This document shows, piece after piece, positions 1-8,528 of a stretch of 64,000 nucleotides of DNA (its first letter is position 1; every line of letters begins with the position of its first letter). Under the pieces are notes generated by a model. The model was not told the DNA's origin, searched no databases, and saw only the letters and a program-made list of their open reading frames with translations. A program made the translations under genes and the position numbers. Source of the DNA: Beijerinckia mobilis (GTDB lineage: Bacteria > Pseudomonadota > Alphaproteobacteria > Rhizobiales > Beijerinckiaceae). Location: the NCBI RefSeq assembly GCF_000745425.1, contig NZ_JQJH01000017.1, forward strand, positions 19,176 through 83,175. Reading direction: 5' to 3'.

Positions 1-271
1 TCTGCCAAGGACGGTGAGTGTTCTGATAGAAACTATCATGACGGTATTGCACGCAATAAATCAATCGCCTTATGATGTTGACGCAATAAAAATTGCTGCC
101 ACACACGGCGAACCTACGGTTGGGATGGAGGAAACCCGTCTGGGCCGAGCCCCGTCGTGAGGCGCATCGCGCTCTCATTCAAACACAAAAAATGGCTCCG
201 ATTTCTCTGTCTGCGGCAGTCGCATCTGCCGGGGATGAGATTGTGCGCCGCGCTTTCTTCGGGAGAAACCC
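1..271. other. Upstream region of the moc-like operon
   Basis: No gene could be supported here; the short open frames lack recognisable protein character. The sequence contains two GCAATAAA words (around 52 and 83) that could be part of a regulator site. A good ribosome binding site (GGGAG) lies just before the ATG at 272. The operon promoter probably lies in this stretch, but I cannot place it with confidence. Confidence 0.4.
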
Positions 272-1363
272 ATGGTGGACAATGACGGCAGAAACAATCG
301 TGACTACAGCCTGACCGGCCGCGATGCCCATTTCGCTGAGGCATGCGGACTCGCTAATGCCGACTGGTACCACTGCGCCATTCCACGTAAAGAGCTGAAA
401 AATCTGCTGAAGCGCCAGGACGGACCAGCGATCCGTGACACACTGATCTGGATCAGCGCGCTTGCTGTAACTGGCTTTGGCGGGGTCTGGTTCTGGGGCA
501 GTTGGGTCTGTATTCCCTTCTTCATCGCTTATGGTGTCCTTTACGGTTCCGCCTCGGATTCGCGTTGGCATGAATGCAGCCATGGGACCGCATTTAAGAC
601 GCGTTGGCTGAATAACATCGTCTATCACATTGCCTGTTTCATGATCCTGCGCGAGCCGACCATCTGGCGCTGGAGCCATGCGCGCCACCACACGGATACA
701 GTGATCGTTGGCCGTGATCCGGAGATCGTCGCTCACAGACCGCCCGATATTCTCGGCATGCTTCTGAATCTCTTTGCCATCAAGTCGACGTTTCACGCCT
801 TTGGGAAGCTGCTCCTGCATGCTACCGGCAGGCTCGACCCCGAAGAGATGACATTTGTGCCAGAGATGGAGCATTCCAAGGTCTACTGGGTCGCCCGGCT
901 CTACCTACTGCTATTTGTAGGCGTTGCTGCCGGATGTGTCGCTCTGGCCTCGATCCTGCCGGCGATGCTGATTGGCTTGCCGACACTCTACGGCGCCTGG
1001 CTCGCCCAGATTTTTGGACTCACGCAACATGCTGGTCTTGGAGAGAATGTGCTTGATCATCGGCTGAACTCCAGGACCGTGATGATGAATCCGGTGTTCC
1101 GGTTCCTTTACTGGAACATGAACTATCACATCGAGCACCACATGTTTCCCATGGTGCCATACCACGCATTGCCGAAGCTCCATGAGGCAATAAAGGCTGA
1201 TTGTCCCGCGCCCTATCCGAGCCTTCTGGCCGCCTACCGGGAGATTATTCCCACCCTCCTCAAGCAGCGCCGGGATCCGGACTATTTCGTACAGCGCCGT
1301 TTGCCAGATCACGTGGTGACAAACTCGGACACCGAAAACTTACACCTGGCTCCAGCCGAATAG
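272..1363 (+). CDS. Fatty acid desaturase-type membrane di-iron oxygenase (MocD-like)
   Basis: 363 residues. This is a membrane di-iron hydroxylase/desaturase. Three histidine clusters are visible: HECSH at 100-104, HARHH at 136-140 and HIEHH at 286-290, with an extra His in TQHAG near 253. Hydrophobic segments occur at about 57-92 and 208-245. The next two genes encode a Rieske ferredoxin and a ferredoxin reductase, which would supply electrons. The same trio is described in rhizobia as mocD, mocE and mocF, needed for use of the methylated rhizopine 3-O-methyl-scyllo-inosamine. The start is supported by GGGAG ten bases upstream. The family is clear; the substrate is inferred from the neighbours and could equally be another methoxy- or alkyl-compound. 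Confidence 0.85.
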   Translation: MVDNDGRNNRDYSLTGRDAHFAEACGLANADWYHCAIPRKELKNLLKRQDGPAIRDTLIWISALAVTGFGGVWFWGSWVCIPFFIAYGVLYGSASDSRWHECSHGTAFKTRWLNNIVYHIACFMILREPTIWRWSHARHHTDTVIVGRDPEIVAHRPPDILGMLLNLFAIKSTFHAFGKLLLHATGRLDPEEMTFVPEMEHSKVYWVARLYLLLFVGVAAGCVALASILPAMLIGLPTLYGAWLAQIFGLTQHAGLGENVLDHRLNSRTVMMNPVFRFLYWNMNYHIEHHMFPMVPYHALPKLHEAIKADCPAPYPSLLAAYREIIPTLLKQRRDPDYFVQRRLPDHVVTNSDTENLHLAPAE

Positions 1364-1451
1364 TCGCGGCCCGCGCATTCCTGCCGCCTGCCCTAGTCAA
1401 GGCCATCCCCTGAGTTTTCATGACGTGCATCGCCCGTCTGAGAGGAAAGCT

Positions 1452-1781
1452 ATGAGCATCACCGATACGCCTGTATGGATCCTCGCCTGCATGGTGGATG
1501 ATATCGAAGAAGAAGATGTGATCCGCTTCGATCATGGAGATCGGACTTTCGCCATTTACCGATCGATAAAGGATGAGTATTTCGCCACGGATGGTATGTG
1601 TACACATGAGCACGTTCATCTCGCAGACGGCTTGCTGATGGGTTACATCATCGAGTGCCCTAAGCACAACGGCCGATTCGACTGCCGGACGGGTCAGGCG
1701 AAAGGCGCACCGGTTTCTGTCAACCTGCGGACCTATCCGGTCAAGGTGGAAGACGGCCGGGTCATGATCCAAGTGAGATGA
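1452..1781 (+). CDS. Rieske [2Fe-2S] ferredoxin (MocE-like)
   Basis: 109 residues. A small soluble Rieske ferredoxin. The two cluster-binding motifs are CTH at 50-52 (C-x-H) and CPKH at 69-72 (C-x2-H). Such proteins pass electrons from a flavoprotein reductase to an oxygenase. The ATG at 1452 is preferred to the GTG at 1425 because GAGGAAA lies directly upstream of it and because the family is about 105 residues long. It sits between the oxygenase and the reductase genes, four bases from the latter, so the three probably form one electron-transfer chain. The closest family I recall is MocE of rhizopine catabolism. Confidence 0.9.
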   Translation: MSITDTPVWILACMVDDIEEEDVIRFDHGDRTFAIYRSIKDEYFATDGMCTHEHVHLADGLLMGYIIECPKHNGRFDCRTGQAKGAPVSVNLRTYPVKVEDGRVMIQVR

Positions 1782-1785
1782 CGCC

Positions 1786-3021
1786 ATGACCGTTGAACGC
1801 ATTGTCATCATCGGCGCTGGCGAAGCCGGGTGTCGTGCCGCTTTCGCCTTGCGCGAGAATAGTTTCACTGGCGAGATTGTTCTGCTCGGCGACGAGCCGC
1901 TCTCACCCTATGAGCGTCCGCCTTTATCCAAGCAGTGCCTACAGACAAAGGAGCCCGCGCGCTATATCGCCCAGGCGGAGCAATTCTCCGCGCAGGCCAT
2001 CACGTTTCGTGCCGCCTGCCCGGTCGAGGCGATCCAGCCCCAATCCCACATTGTGAGGCTCGGTGCGGGAGAGGAGATCCGCTATGACCGCTTACTGCTG
2101 GCGACCGGCGCCCGCGCCCGGCCCCTGAGGATAAAGGGCGCCGATGCCGCCAGCCTGTTCTATCTCCGCACTCATGCCGATGCTCTCCGTCTGGGGGGCG
2201 TGCTGGACACGGGACGCCGTATCGCCATCGTGGGCGGTGGGTTCATTGGCCTTGAACTGGCCGCATTGGCACGCACTGCTGGCGCCGAGGTCATCTTGTT
2301 TGAGGCGGCAACCCGTCTGTTGAGCCGTGGCGCATCGGCTGAACTTTCCGACAGGGTCGCTGCTCTCCATTTGCGGGCAGGTGTAGACCTGCGCCTTGGG
2401 GCGCAGATCGCGGGTATCGCGCAAACGGGTCAAGCGCATACAATCCTTCTCTCGGATGGTGAGCAATTTGCCTGTGATGCCATTCTTGTGGGTGTCGGTG
2501 CTGAGCCGGAGACCAAACTGGCTGCAGCGGCCGGCATTACCTTGGATAATGGTATCGCCGTCGACAGCCAACTACGCACCAGCACACCTGATATCTTTGC
2601 CGCGGGAGATTGCTGTTCTTTTCCGCATCTACTTTATGGCCAGCGGCGTATTCGGCTCGAGGCATGGCGAAACGCGCAGGACCAGGCCAACCTTGCCGCG
2701 CGTAATATTCTTGGCGCGAGCGAAAGCTATACGGCCGTCCCCTGGCTCTGGTCCGACCAGTACGACATCACCTTACAGATCGCGGGTCTGATCGATGAGG
2801 GCACCACACTGGTGACCCGCAACCTCGCCGATGGTGGAGCCCAACTGCATTTTCACCTCAACGACGAAGGACGCTTGGTGGCGGCCGCGGGCATAGGAAC
2901 CACCGGGCTGATCGCCCGGGACATACGTCTCGCCGAAATGCTCATCGCGCAACGCGCGCGGCCTGCCATCGCGGCTCTCGCCCAACCGGACGTGAAGCTG
3001 AAGACTTTGCTCGCAGCCTGA
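1786..3021 (+). CDS. FAD-dependent ferredoxin reductase (MocF-like)
   Basis: 411 residues, the usual length for the oxygenase-coupled NADH-ferredoxin reductase family. The FAD-binding motif GAGEAG is at 10-15, YERPPLSK at 42-49, the NAD-binding motif GGGFIG at 150-155, and the second FAD motif (PDIFAAGDC) lies in the C-terminal half. It should take electrons from NAD(P)H and pass them to the Rieske ferredoxin encoded four bases upstream, and so to the di-iron oxygenase. Translation is probably coupled to the ferredoxin gene. The flavoprotein family is certain; the partner assignment rests on gene order. Confidence 0.9.
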   Translation: MTVERIVIIGAGEAGCRAAFALRENSFTGEIVLLGDEPLSPYERPPLSKQCLQTKEPARYIAQAEQFSAQAITFRAACPVEAIQPQSHIVRLGAGEEIRYDRLLLATGARARPLRIKGADAASLFYLRTHADALRLGGVLDTGRRIAIVGGGFIGLELAALARTAGAEVILFEAATRLLSRGASAELSDRVAALHLRAGVDLRLGAQIAGIAQTGQAHTILLSDGEQFACDAILVGVGAEPETKLAAAAGITLDNGIAVDSQLRTSTPDIFAAGDCCSFPHLLYGQRRIRLEAWRNAQDQANLAARNILGASESYTAVPWLWSDQYDITLQIAGLIDEGTTLVTRNLADGGAQLHFHLNDEGRLVAAAGIGTTGLIARDIRLAEMLIAQRARPAIAALAQPDVKLKTLLAA

Positions 3022-3056
3022 CGCTTTCCCCGCTTGTCCCCCTCGGGAGGAAAACT

Positions 3057-4046
3057 GTGCAATATTCGCAAATTCCCCGTTCCGGCGAGAGGATCAGCCG
3101 TCTCGGATTCGGCGCCATGGGCTTCGCTGGCTGGTTCGGTTCGCAGGATGAAAAAGAGCATGTAGCCGCGCTTCACCTCGCATTAGAGCGAGGCGTCAAT
3201 TTCATCGATACCGCCCGCGCCTATGGCGATTCAGAACGCATCGTCGGTATAGCACTGCGCGAATGGCATGGAGAAAAGCCATTCGTCGCCACCAAAGTGG
3301 AGGGGCTCGCTGGCGAACCGCAATGGGGGACGGTGGTACCCGTCACGGAATCATTTCCGCCCGGCCAGGTACGAGCTTCCTGCGAAAAATCCCTTCGAGC
3401 CCTCAATCTCGATCAGATCGATCTGTTGCAACTTCATACTTATTGGCCGAACTGGGGTATCTCCGGCTACTGGATGGATGAACTTCAGGCCCTGAAGGAT
3501 GAAGGAAAGATCCGGTATATCGGCATCTCCATCCCTGATCACCGCTCCGATATGGTGTTGCCCATCGTGATGAGCGGGGCGATCGATGCGGTGCAGACCA
3601 TCATCAATATCTTTGATCCCACCGCACTCGAAGTGCTGGTGCCCTTCTGCCAGACGCATAAAGTCGCGGTGATCGCACGCTGTATCCTCGACGAAGGTGG
3701 ATTGTCAGGTTTCCTCACCCCGCAGACGTCCTTTACCGAGGGCGATTTCCGCGATGGCTATTTCGATGCGACGGTCCCGCGCGAGGCCTATATCCACAAG
3801 GTGGAAGCCCTGCGTAGCTTCATACCGGCCAATGCGTCGAGCCTTGCAGCTCTCGCCATTAAATATGCGCTGCATGATCCCGGGATCACCACCGCAATCT
3901 CGTCCATGCATGTGCGGGCCTTCCTTGAAGCAAATCTCACCGCATTGATGGAGGATCCGCTCGACGAAGCGACCTTCCGCACTCTGATGACGCGCCATCG
4001 CTTCATCAAGAACTACTCGAATTTCAAGCATTTCGGAGTGGTCTGA
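3057..4046 (+). CDS. Aldo/keto reductase
   Basis: 329 residues starting at GTG, preceded by a strong GGAGG at 3046-3050. It is an NADPH-dependent oxidoreductase of the aldo/keto reductase superfamily. The catalytic tetrad is visible as Asp51 and Tyr56 (FIDTARAYG), Lys80 (FVATK) and His127 (LLQLH). It lies 35 bases after the reductase gene in the same direction, so it probably belongs to the same catabolic operon. It may oxidise or reduce the carbonyl or polyol intermediate left after the oxygenase step; the exact reaction is an inference from context. Confidence 0.88.
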   Translation: MQYSQIPRSGERISRLGFGAMGFAGWFGSQDEKEHVAALHLALERGVNFIDTARAYGDSERIVGIALREWHGEKPFVATKVEGLAGEPQWGTVVPVTESFPPGQVRASCEKSLRALNLDQIDLLQLHTYWPNWGISGYWMDELQALKDEGKIRYIGISIPDHRSDMVLPIVMSGAIDAVQTIINIFDPTALEVLVPFCQTHKVAVIARCILDEGGLSGFLTPQTSFTEGDFRDGYFDATVPREAYIHKVEALRSFIPANASSLAALAIKYALHDPGITTAISSMHVRAFLEANLTALMEDPLDEATFRTLMTRHRFIKNYSNFKHFGVV

Positions 4047-4048
4047 CA

Positions 4049-4882
4049 ATGCATGGACCGGATGAAATCCGCTGGGAGCGGTTGAAACCCGCCGAGTTCA
4101 TCGCTCGCCGCGATGCCTGCCCGATCGTCTATCTGCCCATGGGCCTGTGCGAACCCCATGGCCATGTGGCGCCCTTCGGCCTCGATACCATTAAGGCCGA
4201 ATGGCTGTGTATGGAGGCCGCACGCCGCTTCGGCGGCGTAGTCGCACCGACGCAGAGCTGGCATATACACGAATGCGGCTATCATGCACCATGGCTGCAA
4301 GAGGTCATGGGCGGTGTCAATCCGCTACTCGCGGCGCTGCCGGCCCATCTGGTGCTCGAGACTCTGCTCTATCAACTTCGCGCCTTCCGCAACGCCGGTT
4401 TTAAAGCAGCCGTGGTCATATCGGGCCATAATGGTGCCCAAGACGACCTGCGCATGGTAGCACGGCATTTCTCTACTGCTTTTCCCTTCGAGCATTTCAT
4501 TGCAAGTGATCCGGAGCTGGTTGATGGCCTATTCCAAGGCGATCACGCCGGTCGCTATGAAATCTCCCAGCTTCTCGCCATCAGCGGAGAACTCGTCGCG
4601 CTTGGGCGGGCTGACCGGATTAACACGGACGCGCTCGGTCGTTTCGCCCAAAACCCGGATGCGGTCGAAGCGACAGTGGAGGAAGGTCAATCAATTCTCG
4701 ATGCATCGCTTGAGCACATTGGCCAAGTCGTACGAGCTTTTCACCTCGCCGCGAAACAACCAACAGATTTTATCCCGATGAATGCACTGATCCCTATTTG
4801 GCGGGCCATTGACGCGGATCGCGTGCACTGGTGTACCACTGATCTATCACCTTCGGATACCGCCTCTCCTCAAATACTATAA
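4049..4882 (+). CDS. Creatininase-family amidohydrolase
   Basis: 277 residues. Members of this metal-dependent family cleave cyclic or linear amide bonds (creatininase, mycofactocin MftE, FAPy deformylase). The metal-ligand motifs are present: CEPHG at 34-38 (Glu35, His37), Asp46, SGHNG at 125-129 and GDHAGRYE at 164-171 (Asp165, His166, Glu171). It starts two bases after the aldo/keto reductase stop and is thus in the operon. In a pathway for an amino-cyclitol or its derivative it could remove nitrogen, but no such role is known to me. It is not part of the classical moc set that I remember. Confidence 0.82.
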   Translation: MHGPDEIRWERLKPAEFIARRDACPIVYLPMGLCEPHGHVAPFGLDTIKAEWLCMEAARRFGGVVAPTQSWHIHECGYHAPWLQEVMGGVNPLLAALPAHLVLETLLYQLRAFRNAGFKAAVVISGHNGAQDDLRMVARHFSTAFPFEHFIASDPELVDGLFQGDHAGRYEISQLLAISGELVALGRADRINTDALGRFAQNPDAVEATVEEGQSILDASLEHIGQVVRAFHLAAKQPTDFIPMNALIPIWRAIDADRVHWCTTDLSPSDTASPQIL

Positions 4883-4970
4883 TAAAGAGACAGCTTTCTA
4901 TACGAGCGTAATATATCCGAAGCGCACACAAATAATGTAGCCTGCTCATTATAATTATATGGAGGAAACA

Positions 4971-5915
4971 ATGAAACGGATTCTTCTGGCTGTCATAGTT
5001 GTTCTAAATGTTTCCTGCTCGGCTTATGCCGAGACCATCGGCGTATCCATGTCAGCTTTTGACGATAATTTTCTGACTGTGCTCAGGAACGCCATAATTG
5101 CCCACAGCCATTCTCTACCTGACGTACGTGTCCAAATTGAGGACGCCCAGAACGATGTATCACGCCAACAAAACCAGGTTCAGAATTTCATCGCCTCTGG
5201 TGTGAGCGCCATCATCGTCAACCCAGTGGATACTGATGCGACTGAGAAAATCTCCAAACTCGCTTCTGACGCCAAGATTCCTCTTGTCTATGTTAATCGG
5301 CAACCAGCGAACGTGGATCGGTTACCGGAATCTCAGGCCTTTATCGCGTCCGATGAGAGAGTGTCAGGAACATTACAAACGCAGGAGGTCTGCCGCCTGC
5401 TCAAGGAACATGGCAAAGGCAAGAGCGCAAATGTCGTGGTGATAATGGGTTTGATGTCCAATCAAGCGAGCCGGCAACGGACCAAAGATATACATGATGT
5501 TATAGAGACTCCCGAATGCGCCTTCATGAAGGTCGTGGACGAACAAACCGCTAACTGGCAGCGCACCGAGGCCATTAATCTGATGAGCAATTGGCTCTCT
5601 GCCGGGATCCAGTTCGACGCCGTAATCGCCAATGCAGATGAAATGGCCATCGGCGCTATTCAGGCCATGCAATCGGCGGGGGTTCCAATGAAAGATTATA
5701 TCGTCGCGGGTATAGACGGCAGTCCTGACGGGATCGAATTGATGAAGCAGGGCTACCTGAATGTAACCGTGTTTCAAGATGCCGTCGGGCAAGGCACGGC
5801 GGCACTAGATACCGCTTTGACTTTGGCGCACGGTAACAAGACCGAACAGAAAATCTGGGTGCCGTTTCAGCTGATCACACCAGCGAATATGAATGAGTTC
5901 ACTGGCCGGAATTGA
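4971..5915 (+). CDS. Periplasmic sugar/inositol-type ABC transporter binding protein (MocB-like)
   Basis: 314 residues. The N-terminus is a Sec signal peptide with a likely cleavage after AYA at about residue 20. The rest matches the periplasmic binding protein 4 family (ribose, inositol and rhizopine binding), with typical segments such as ASGVSAIIVNPVD and ADEMAIGAIQAM. The ATG at 4971 is chosen over that at 4959 because GGAGG at 4961-4965 serves it and the signal peptide then starts with a Lys-Arg pair. No permease or ATPase gene follows; the next 600 bases are IS debris. It may therefore act with a transporter encoded elsewhere, or be left over. Binding of a rhizopine-like ligand is an inference. 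Confidence 0.85.
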   Translation: MKRILLAVIVVLNVSCSAYAETIGVSMSAFDDNFLTVLRNAIIAHSHSLPDVRVQIEDAQNDVSRQQNQVQNFIASGVSAIIVNPVDTDATEKISKLASDAKIPLVYVNRQPANVDRLPESQAFIASDERVSGTLQTQEVCRLLKEHGKGKSANVVVIMGLMSNQASRQRTKDIHDVIETPECAFMKVVDEQTANWQRTEAINLMSNWLSAGIQFDAVIANADEMAIGAIQAMQSAGVPMKDYIVAGIDGSPDGIELMKQGYLNVTVFQDAVGQGTAALDTALTLAHGNKTEQKIWVPFQLITPANMNEFTGRN

Positions 5916-6041
5916 CGTTTAACCATAGAAAGAGAATGGTTAGCAATTATTGTGACAGGTTTTGTACACATGAAGATTGCACTTGATCCCTACATGCATC
6001 GACAGATGATAAGCTCATTCTGCCCTGAGGAACGGACAGGA

Positions 6042-6120
6042 ATGAAGACGACGAGAAAGCGCTACAGCACAGATTTCAAGGTGCGGATTGCGATGGAGGC
6101 GATCTGGGGCGACGTGACGC
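6042..6120 (+). pseudogene. IS3-family OrfA transposase, 5-prime remnant
   Basis: Only the first 26 codons of an IS3-family OrfA are recognisable, starting at ATG 6042 with MKTTRKRYSTDFK. After the residues GDVT at 6118-6120 the similarity stops and an IS5-type sequence in the opposite direction begins. The open frame runs on to 6392 by chance only. This is a scar of two elements joined by insertion or deletion. Confidence 0.7.
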
Positions 6121-6532
6121 CTGCGGCCGACGATCTTCTTGGCCCCATCATAACCCAGTGTGCTGCTGAGGCCGGCGCCTTGACTGTCTGCTGGGCTATC
6201 CAGGCTCGCCGCGCTGGGTTCAGCGGGGCGCTGCTCGGCACATCCCGTCGATCATTAACACCACGTCGTGGATGGTGCGGAACAGAAGCAGCCGCACAAA
6301 ACGGCGACACCACCAGTAAACGATTTGCCAAGGCGGAAAATGCACGGGCAGCATCCGCCATTCAAACCCTGGGCAAACCATATAGCGGATGACATTCAGC
6401 ACGTCCCGAGAGTCGATCCAGCGCTTGTGGCCTGTTTGGGCGGCCTGGGGCGGCAGCGGTGAAATCGCCGCCCCACTCCTAGTCCGTCAAATCGCTTGGA
6501 TAGCGCTTGGATTTCTTCTCAATCTTGGCCAT
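6121..6532 (-). pseudogene. IS5-family transposase remnant, disrupted
   Basis: Reading the minus strand from ATG 6532 gives a typical IS5-family start (MAKIEKKSKRYPSDLTD), then a TAG stop at about 6480. In another frame follows PPQAAQTGHKRWIDSRD, then a conserved stretch with FPPWQIVYWW and FVRLLLFRTIHDV at about 6280-6350, and in a third frame QTVKAPASAAHW near 6150. The gene thus carries a nonsense mutation and at least two frameshifts, and its 3-prime half is missing. It cannot encode an active transposase. Confidence 0.75.
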
Positions 6533-6579
6533 GCGGCCACGGCTCTCTGGGTTCCACATCCAGAGCAAGACGCCAGAGC

Positions 6580-7527
6580 TCATCGCGCGCCAGCGGCACG
6601 CAAGAAGTCGCGGGCTGTTTCACCGATCCCCGTCTCGATCGGAGTCACATCCGACCAGAAGCGCGTCGTGAACCTCGTCCCATCGATATGATAGGGGCGA
6701 TCAAAGAGGAAACGCACGTCATAAACCTCACGTAAAATCGGCATGATCATCCGCAAGACCGGCTGGAGAAAGGTGGGCACCTGCTGAATGCGTGGGGACC
6801 GCCCCATTGCGGCCGCCGCGATGGTGACGACCTCCCGTAGCGTCCGTGTCTCGGCGCAGGGCATGAGCCATACCTCACCCCAGGCATCCTCAGGTGCGTC
6901 CAGCAGGGTGTGCGCTGCCCGCGCCGCATCGGGCAAATAGGCGACGTCGTGCGGATGATCGATCGGCACAGCAAACTGCGCCGCCCTCCCTGCCGCCAAC
7001 CTGCCGAACAGCAATTCGCCAAGGTGACTGTTGGTTACGCCGGGGCCGTAAAAGTCACTTACGCGAAGTGCACTCATGCGGACGCGCCCTTGCTTCGAAG
7101 CCGTCTGCCACATTTCGCTGATCGCACGGCGCACGGCAGGCTTGCCGCCCCAAGGCGCAAAAGGCGTATCCTCCCGTATAGGCGTATCCTGCGGGCCGTA
7201 CATATACATGTTATCGAAGAACAAGGTCGGCGCACCGGTCGCCTCGGCGGCGGCAAGGAAATGTGCCATCGCACGCGGCCAGCATTCCGCCCATATCCTG
7301 GTGTCATATGCGAAGCCCGTGGCGATGACGATCCGCGACGCACCTGCCGCCGCATCCATGACCTCGGCGCGGTCGACGACGTCGCAACGGAAGAATTCCA
7401 TACCGGCCGGAAGATCGGCTGGACGTGAGCGTTGTGCGACGCGGACGGAACGTCCTGCCGCCGCGAGCCTGTCGGCGATCGCCCGCCCAGCCACGCCATA
7501 GCCAAAAATCACGTCATGTCCATTCAT
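6580..7527 (-). CDS. NAD(P)-dependent epimerase/dehydratase-type SDR protein
   Basis: 315 residues from the ATG at 7527, which has AAAGGG a few bases upstream; the longer frame to 7581 lacks such a site. The N-terminus has a Rossmann-type motif (FGYGVAGRAIADRL at about 7-20). The segment FFDNMYMYGPQ at about 120 holds a Tyr in the place of the extended-SDR active site. It is divergent from a LysR regulator gene 77 bases away, so it is the likely target of that regulator. The substrate is unknown. Proteins of this type often act on nucleotide sugars or as flavin-reductase-like NAD(P)-binding proteins. Confidence 0.75.
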   Translation of the reverse strand: MNGHDVIFGYGVAGRAIADRLAAAGRSVRVAQRSRPADLPAGMEFFRCDVVDRAEVMDAAAGASRIVIATGFAYDTRIWAECWPRAMAHFLAAAEATGAPTLFFDNMYMYGPQDTPIREDTPFAPWGGKPAVRRAISEMWQTASKQGRVRMSALRVSDFYGPGVTNSHLGELLFGRLAAGRAAQFAVPIDHPHDVAYLPDAARAAHTLLDAPEDAWGEVWLMPCAETRTLREVVTIAAAAMGRSPRIQQVPTFLQPVLRMIMPILREVYDVRFLFDRPYHIDGTRFTTRFWSDVTPIETGIGETARDFLRAAGAR

Positions 7528-7591
7528 CCTGAGCCCTTTCGATCCTGTGATCATCGGCTGGATAGCACTGGACTCAACCATGCTAAAAATG

Positions 7592-7607
7592 CATTATTTA
7601 CATAATG
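7592..7607. promoter_or_regulatory. Inverted repeat CATTAT-N4-ATAATG between SDR and lysR
   Basis: A perfect 6-4-6 inverted repeat, CATTAT TTAC ATAATG, whose right arm contains the ATG start codon of the LysR gene at 7605. LysR-type regulators usually bind such short dyads in the region shared with the divergent target gene. It could serve both autorepression and control of the SDR gene at 7527. Confidence 0.5.
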
Positions 7608-8528
7608 AACATAACACCAACACATCTCTCTGGAATCGACCTCGATCTGTTGCCGGTCCTCGACGCGCTGCTGCGGCGACGCAACGTCACCCATGCCGGA
7701 CGGGAGGTCGGGCTGAGCCAGCCAGCGATGAGCCGCGCACTCGGGAGGTTGCGGCATCTGTTCCGTGATCCGCTGCTGGTGCGTCAGGCAGGCGGCTTTA
7801 CGCTGACGCCCAAGGCTCAGCAGCTGGCGCCAAAGGTTGCCATCGCGCTTGAGCAGGTCGGCGCTTTGTTTCGCGACGCTCCTTTCGATCCAGCCACGGA
7901 GCAGCGCATGATCCGCATCGTCGCGGCCGACGCCCAAACGCTGCTGCTGATGCCGGAGGTGATGCGCAGATTGTCCCGCGAGGCACCGGGACTACACGTC
8001 GCGGTGGAGGGCTATGGTCCAGAGACGATCACTCAAATGCAGCAGGGCCGGATTGATTTCGCCTTCGCGCTGTCAACTTCACCTCTGCCTTCAGGGGCGG
8101 AGAGTATGGTGCTGGGCTCCGACCAGTTGATGCTGGTGACACGGCGCGGCCATCCATTGGCCAACGGGCCGGTGTCAGCGGAGGATTATGCGCGCTTTCC
8201 GCATGCCGCGATCACAATCTTCGGCGATGGCCAGTCGGAAATCGACAGGGCATTGGCCGAACGAAGGCTATCGCGGACAATTGCATTCACTGCGCCGCAT
8301 TTCACTACCGCGCTCGCGATTGTGGCAACGACAGATTATTTGACGACGCTGTCTGAAGCGCTGACCCGGCATTTCGCGGACCTGTTCGATCTGGTTATGA
8401 GGCCGTCTCCTCTGATCACAGAGCCGCTTGTCGTCACACTTGTATGGGACCGGATTCGCTCGACCGATCCGACGCTTGTCTGGTTTCGCGAACTCGTGCG
8501 CGACGTGGCCGCCACGGTCTACAGATAG
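7605..8528 (+). CDS. LysR-family transcriptional regulator
   Basis: 307 residues. The N-terminal winged helix-turn-helix covers about 10-70 (LDLLPVLDALLRRRNVTHAG, then LSQPAMSRALGRLR), followed by a LysR substrate-binding domain with the usual beginning RMIRIVAADAQ at about 100. It is transcribed away from the SDR gene and the two starts are 77 bases apart, the classical arrangement of a LysR gene and its target. The inducer is unknown. Confidence 0.9.
   Translation: MNITPTHLSGIDLDLLPVLDALLRRRNVTHAGREVGLSQPAMSRALGRLRHLFRDPLLVRQAGGFTLTPKAQQLAPKVAIALEQVGALFRDAPFDPATEQRMIRIVAADAQTLLLMPEVMRRLSREAPGLHVAVEGYGPETITQMQQGRIDFAFALSTSPLPSGAESMVLGSDQLMLVTRRGHPLANGPVSAEDYARFPHAAITIFGDGQSEIDRALAERRLSRTIAFTAPHFTTALAIVATTDYLTTLSEALTRHFADLFDLVMRPSPLITEPLVVTLVWDRIRSTDPTLVWFRELVRDVAATVYR

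Noticed and set aside
5952..6392. A 146-codon gene running from before the IS3 remnant to the IS5 remnant
   Set aside because: Only the first codons after 6042 match OrfA; the rest is chance read-through of an IS5 piece in the wrong direction.
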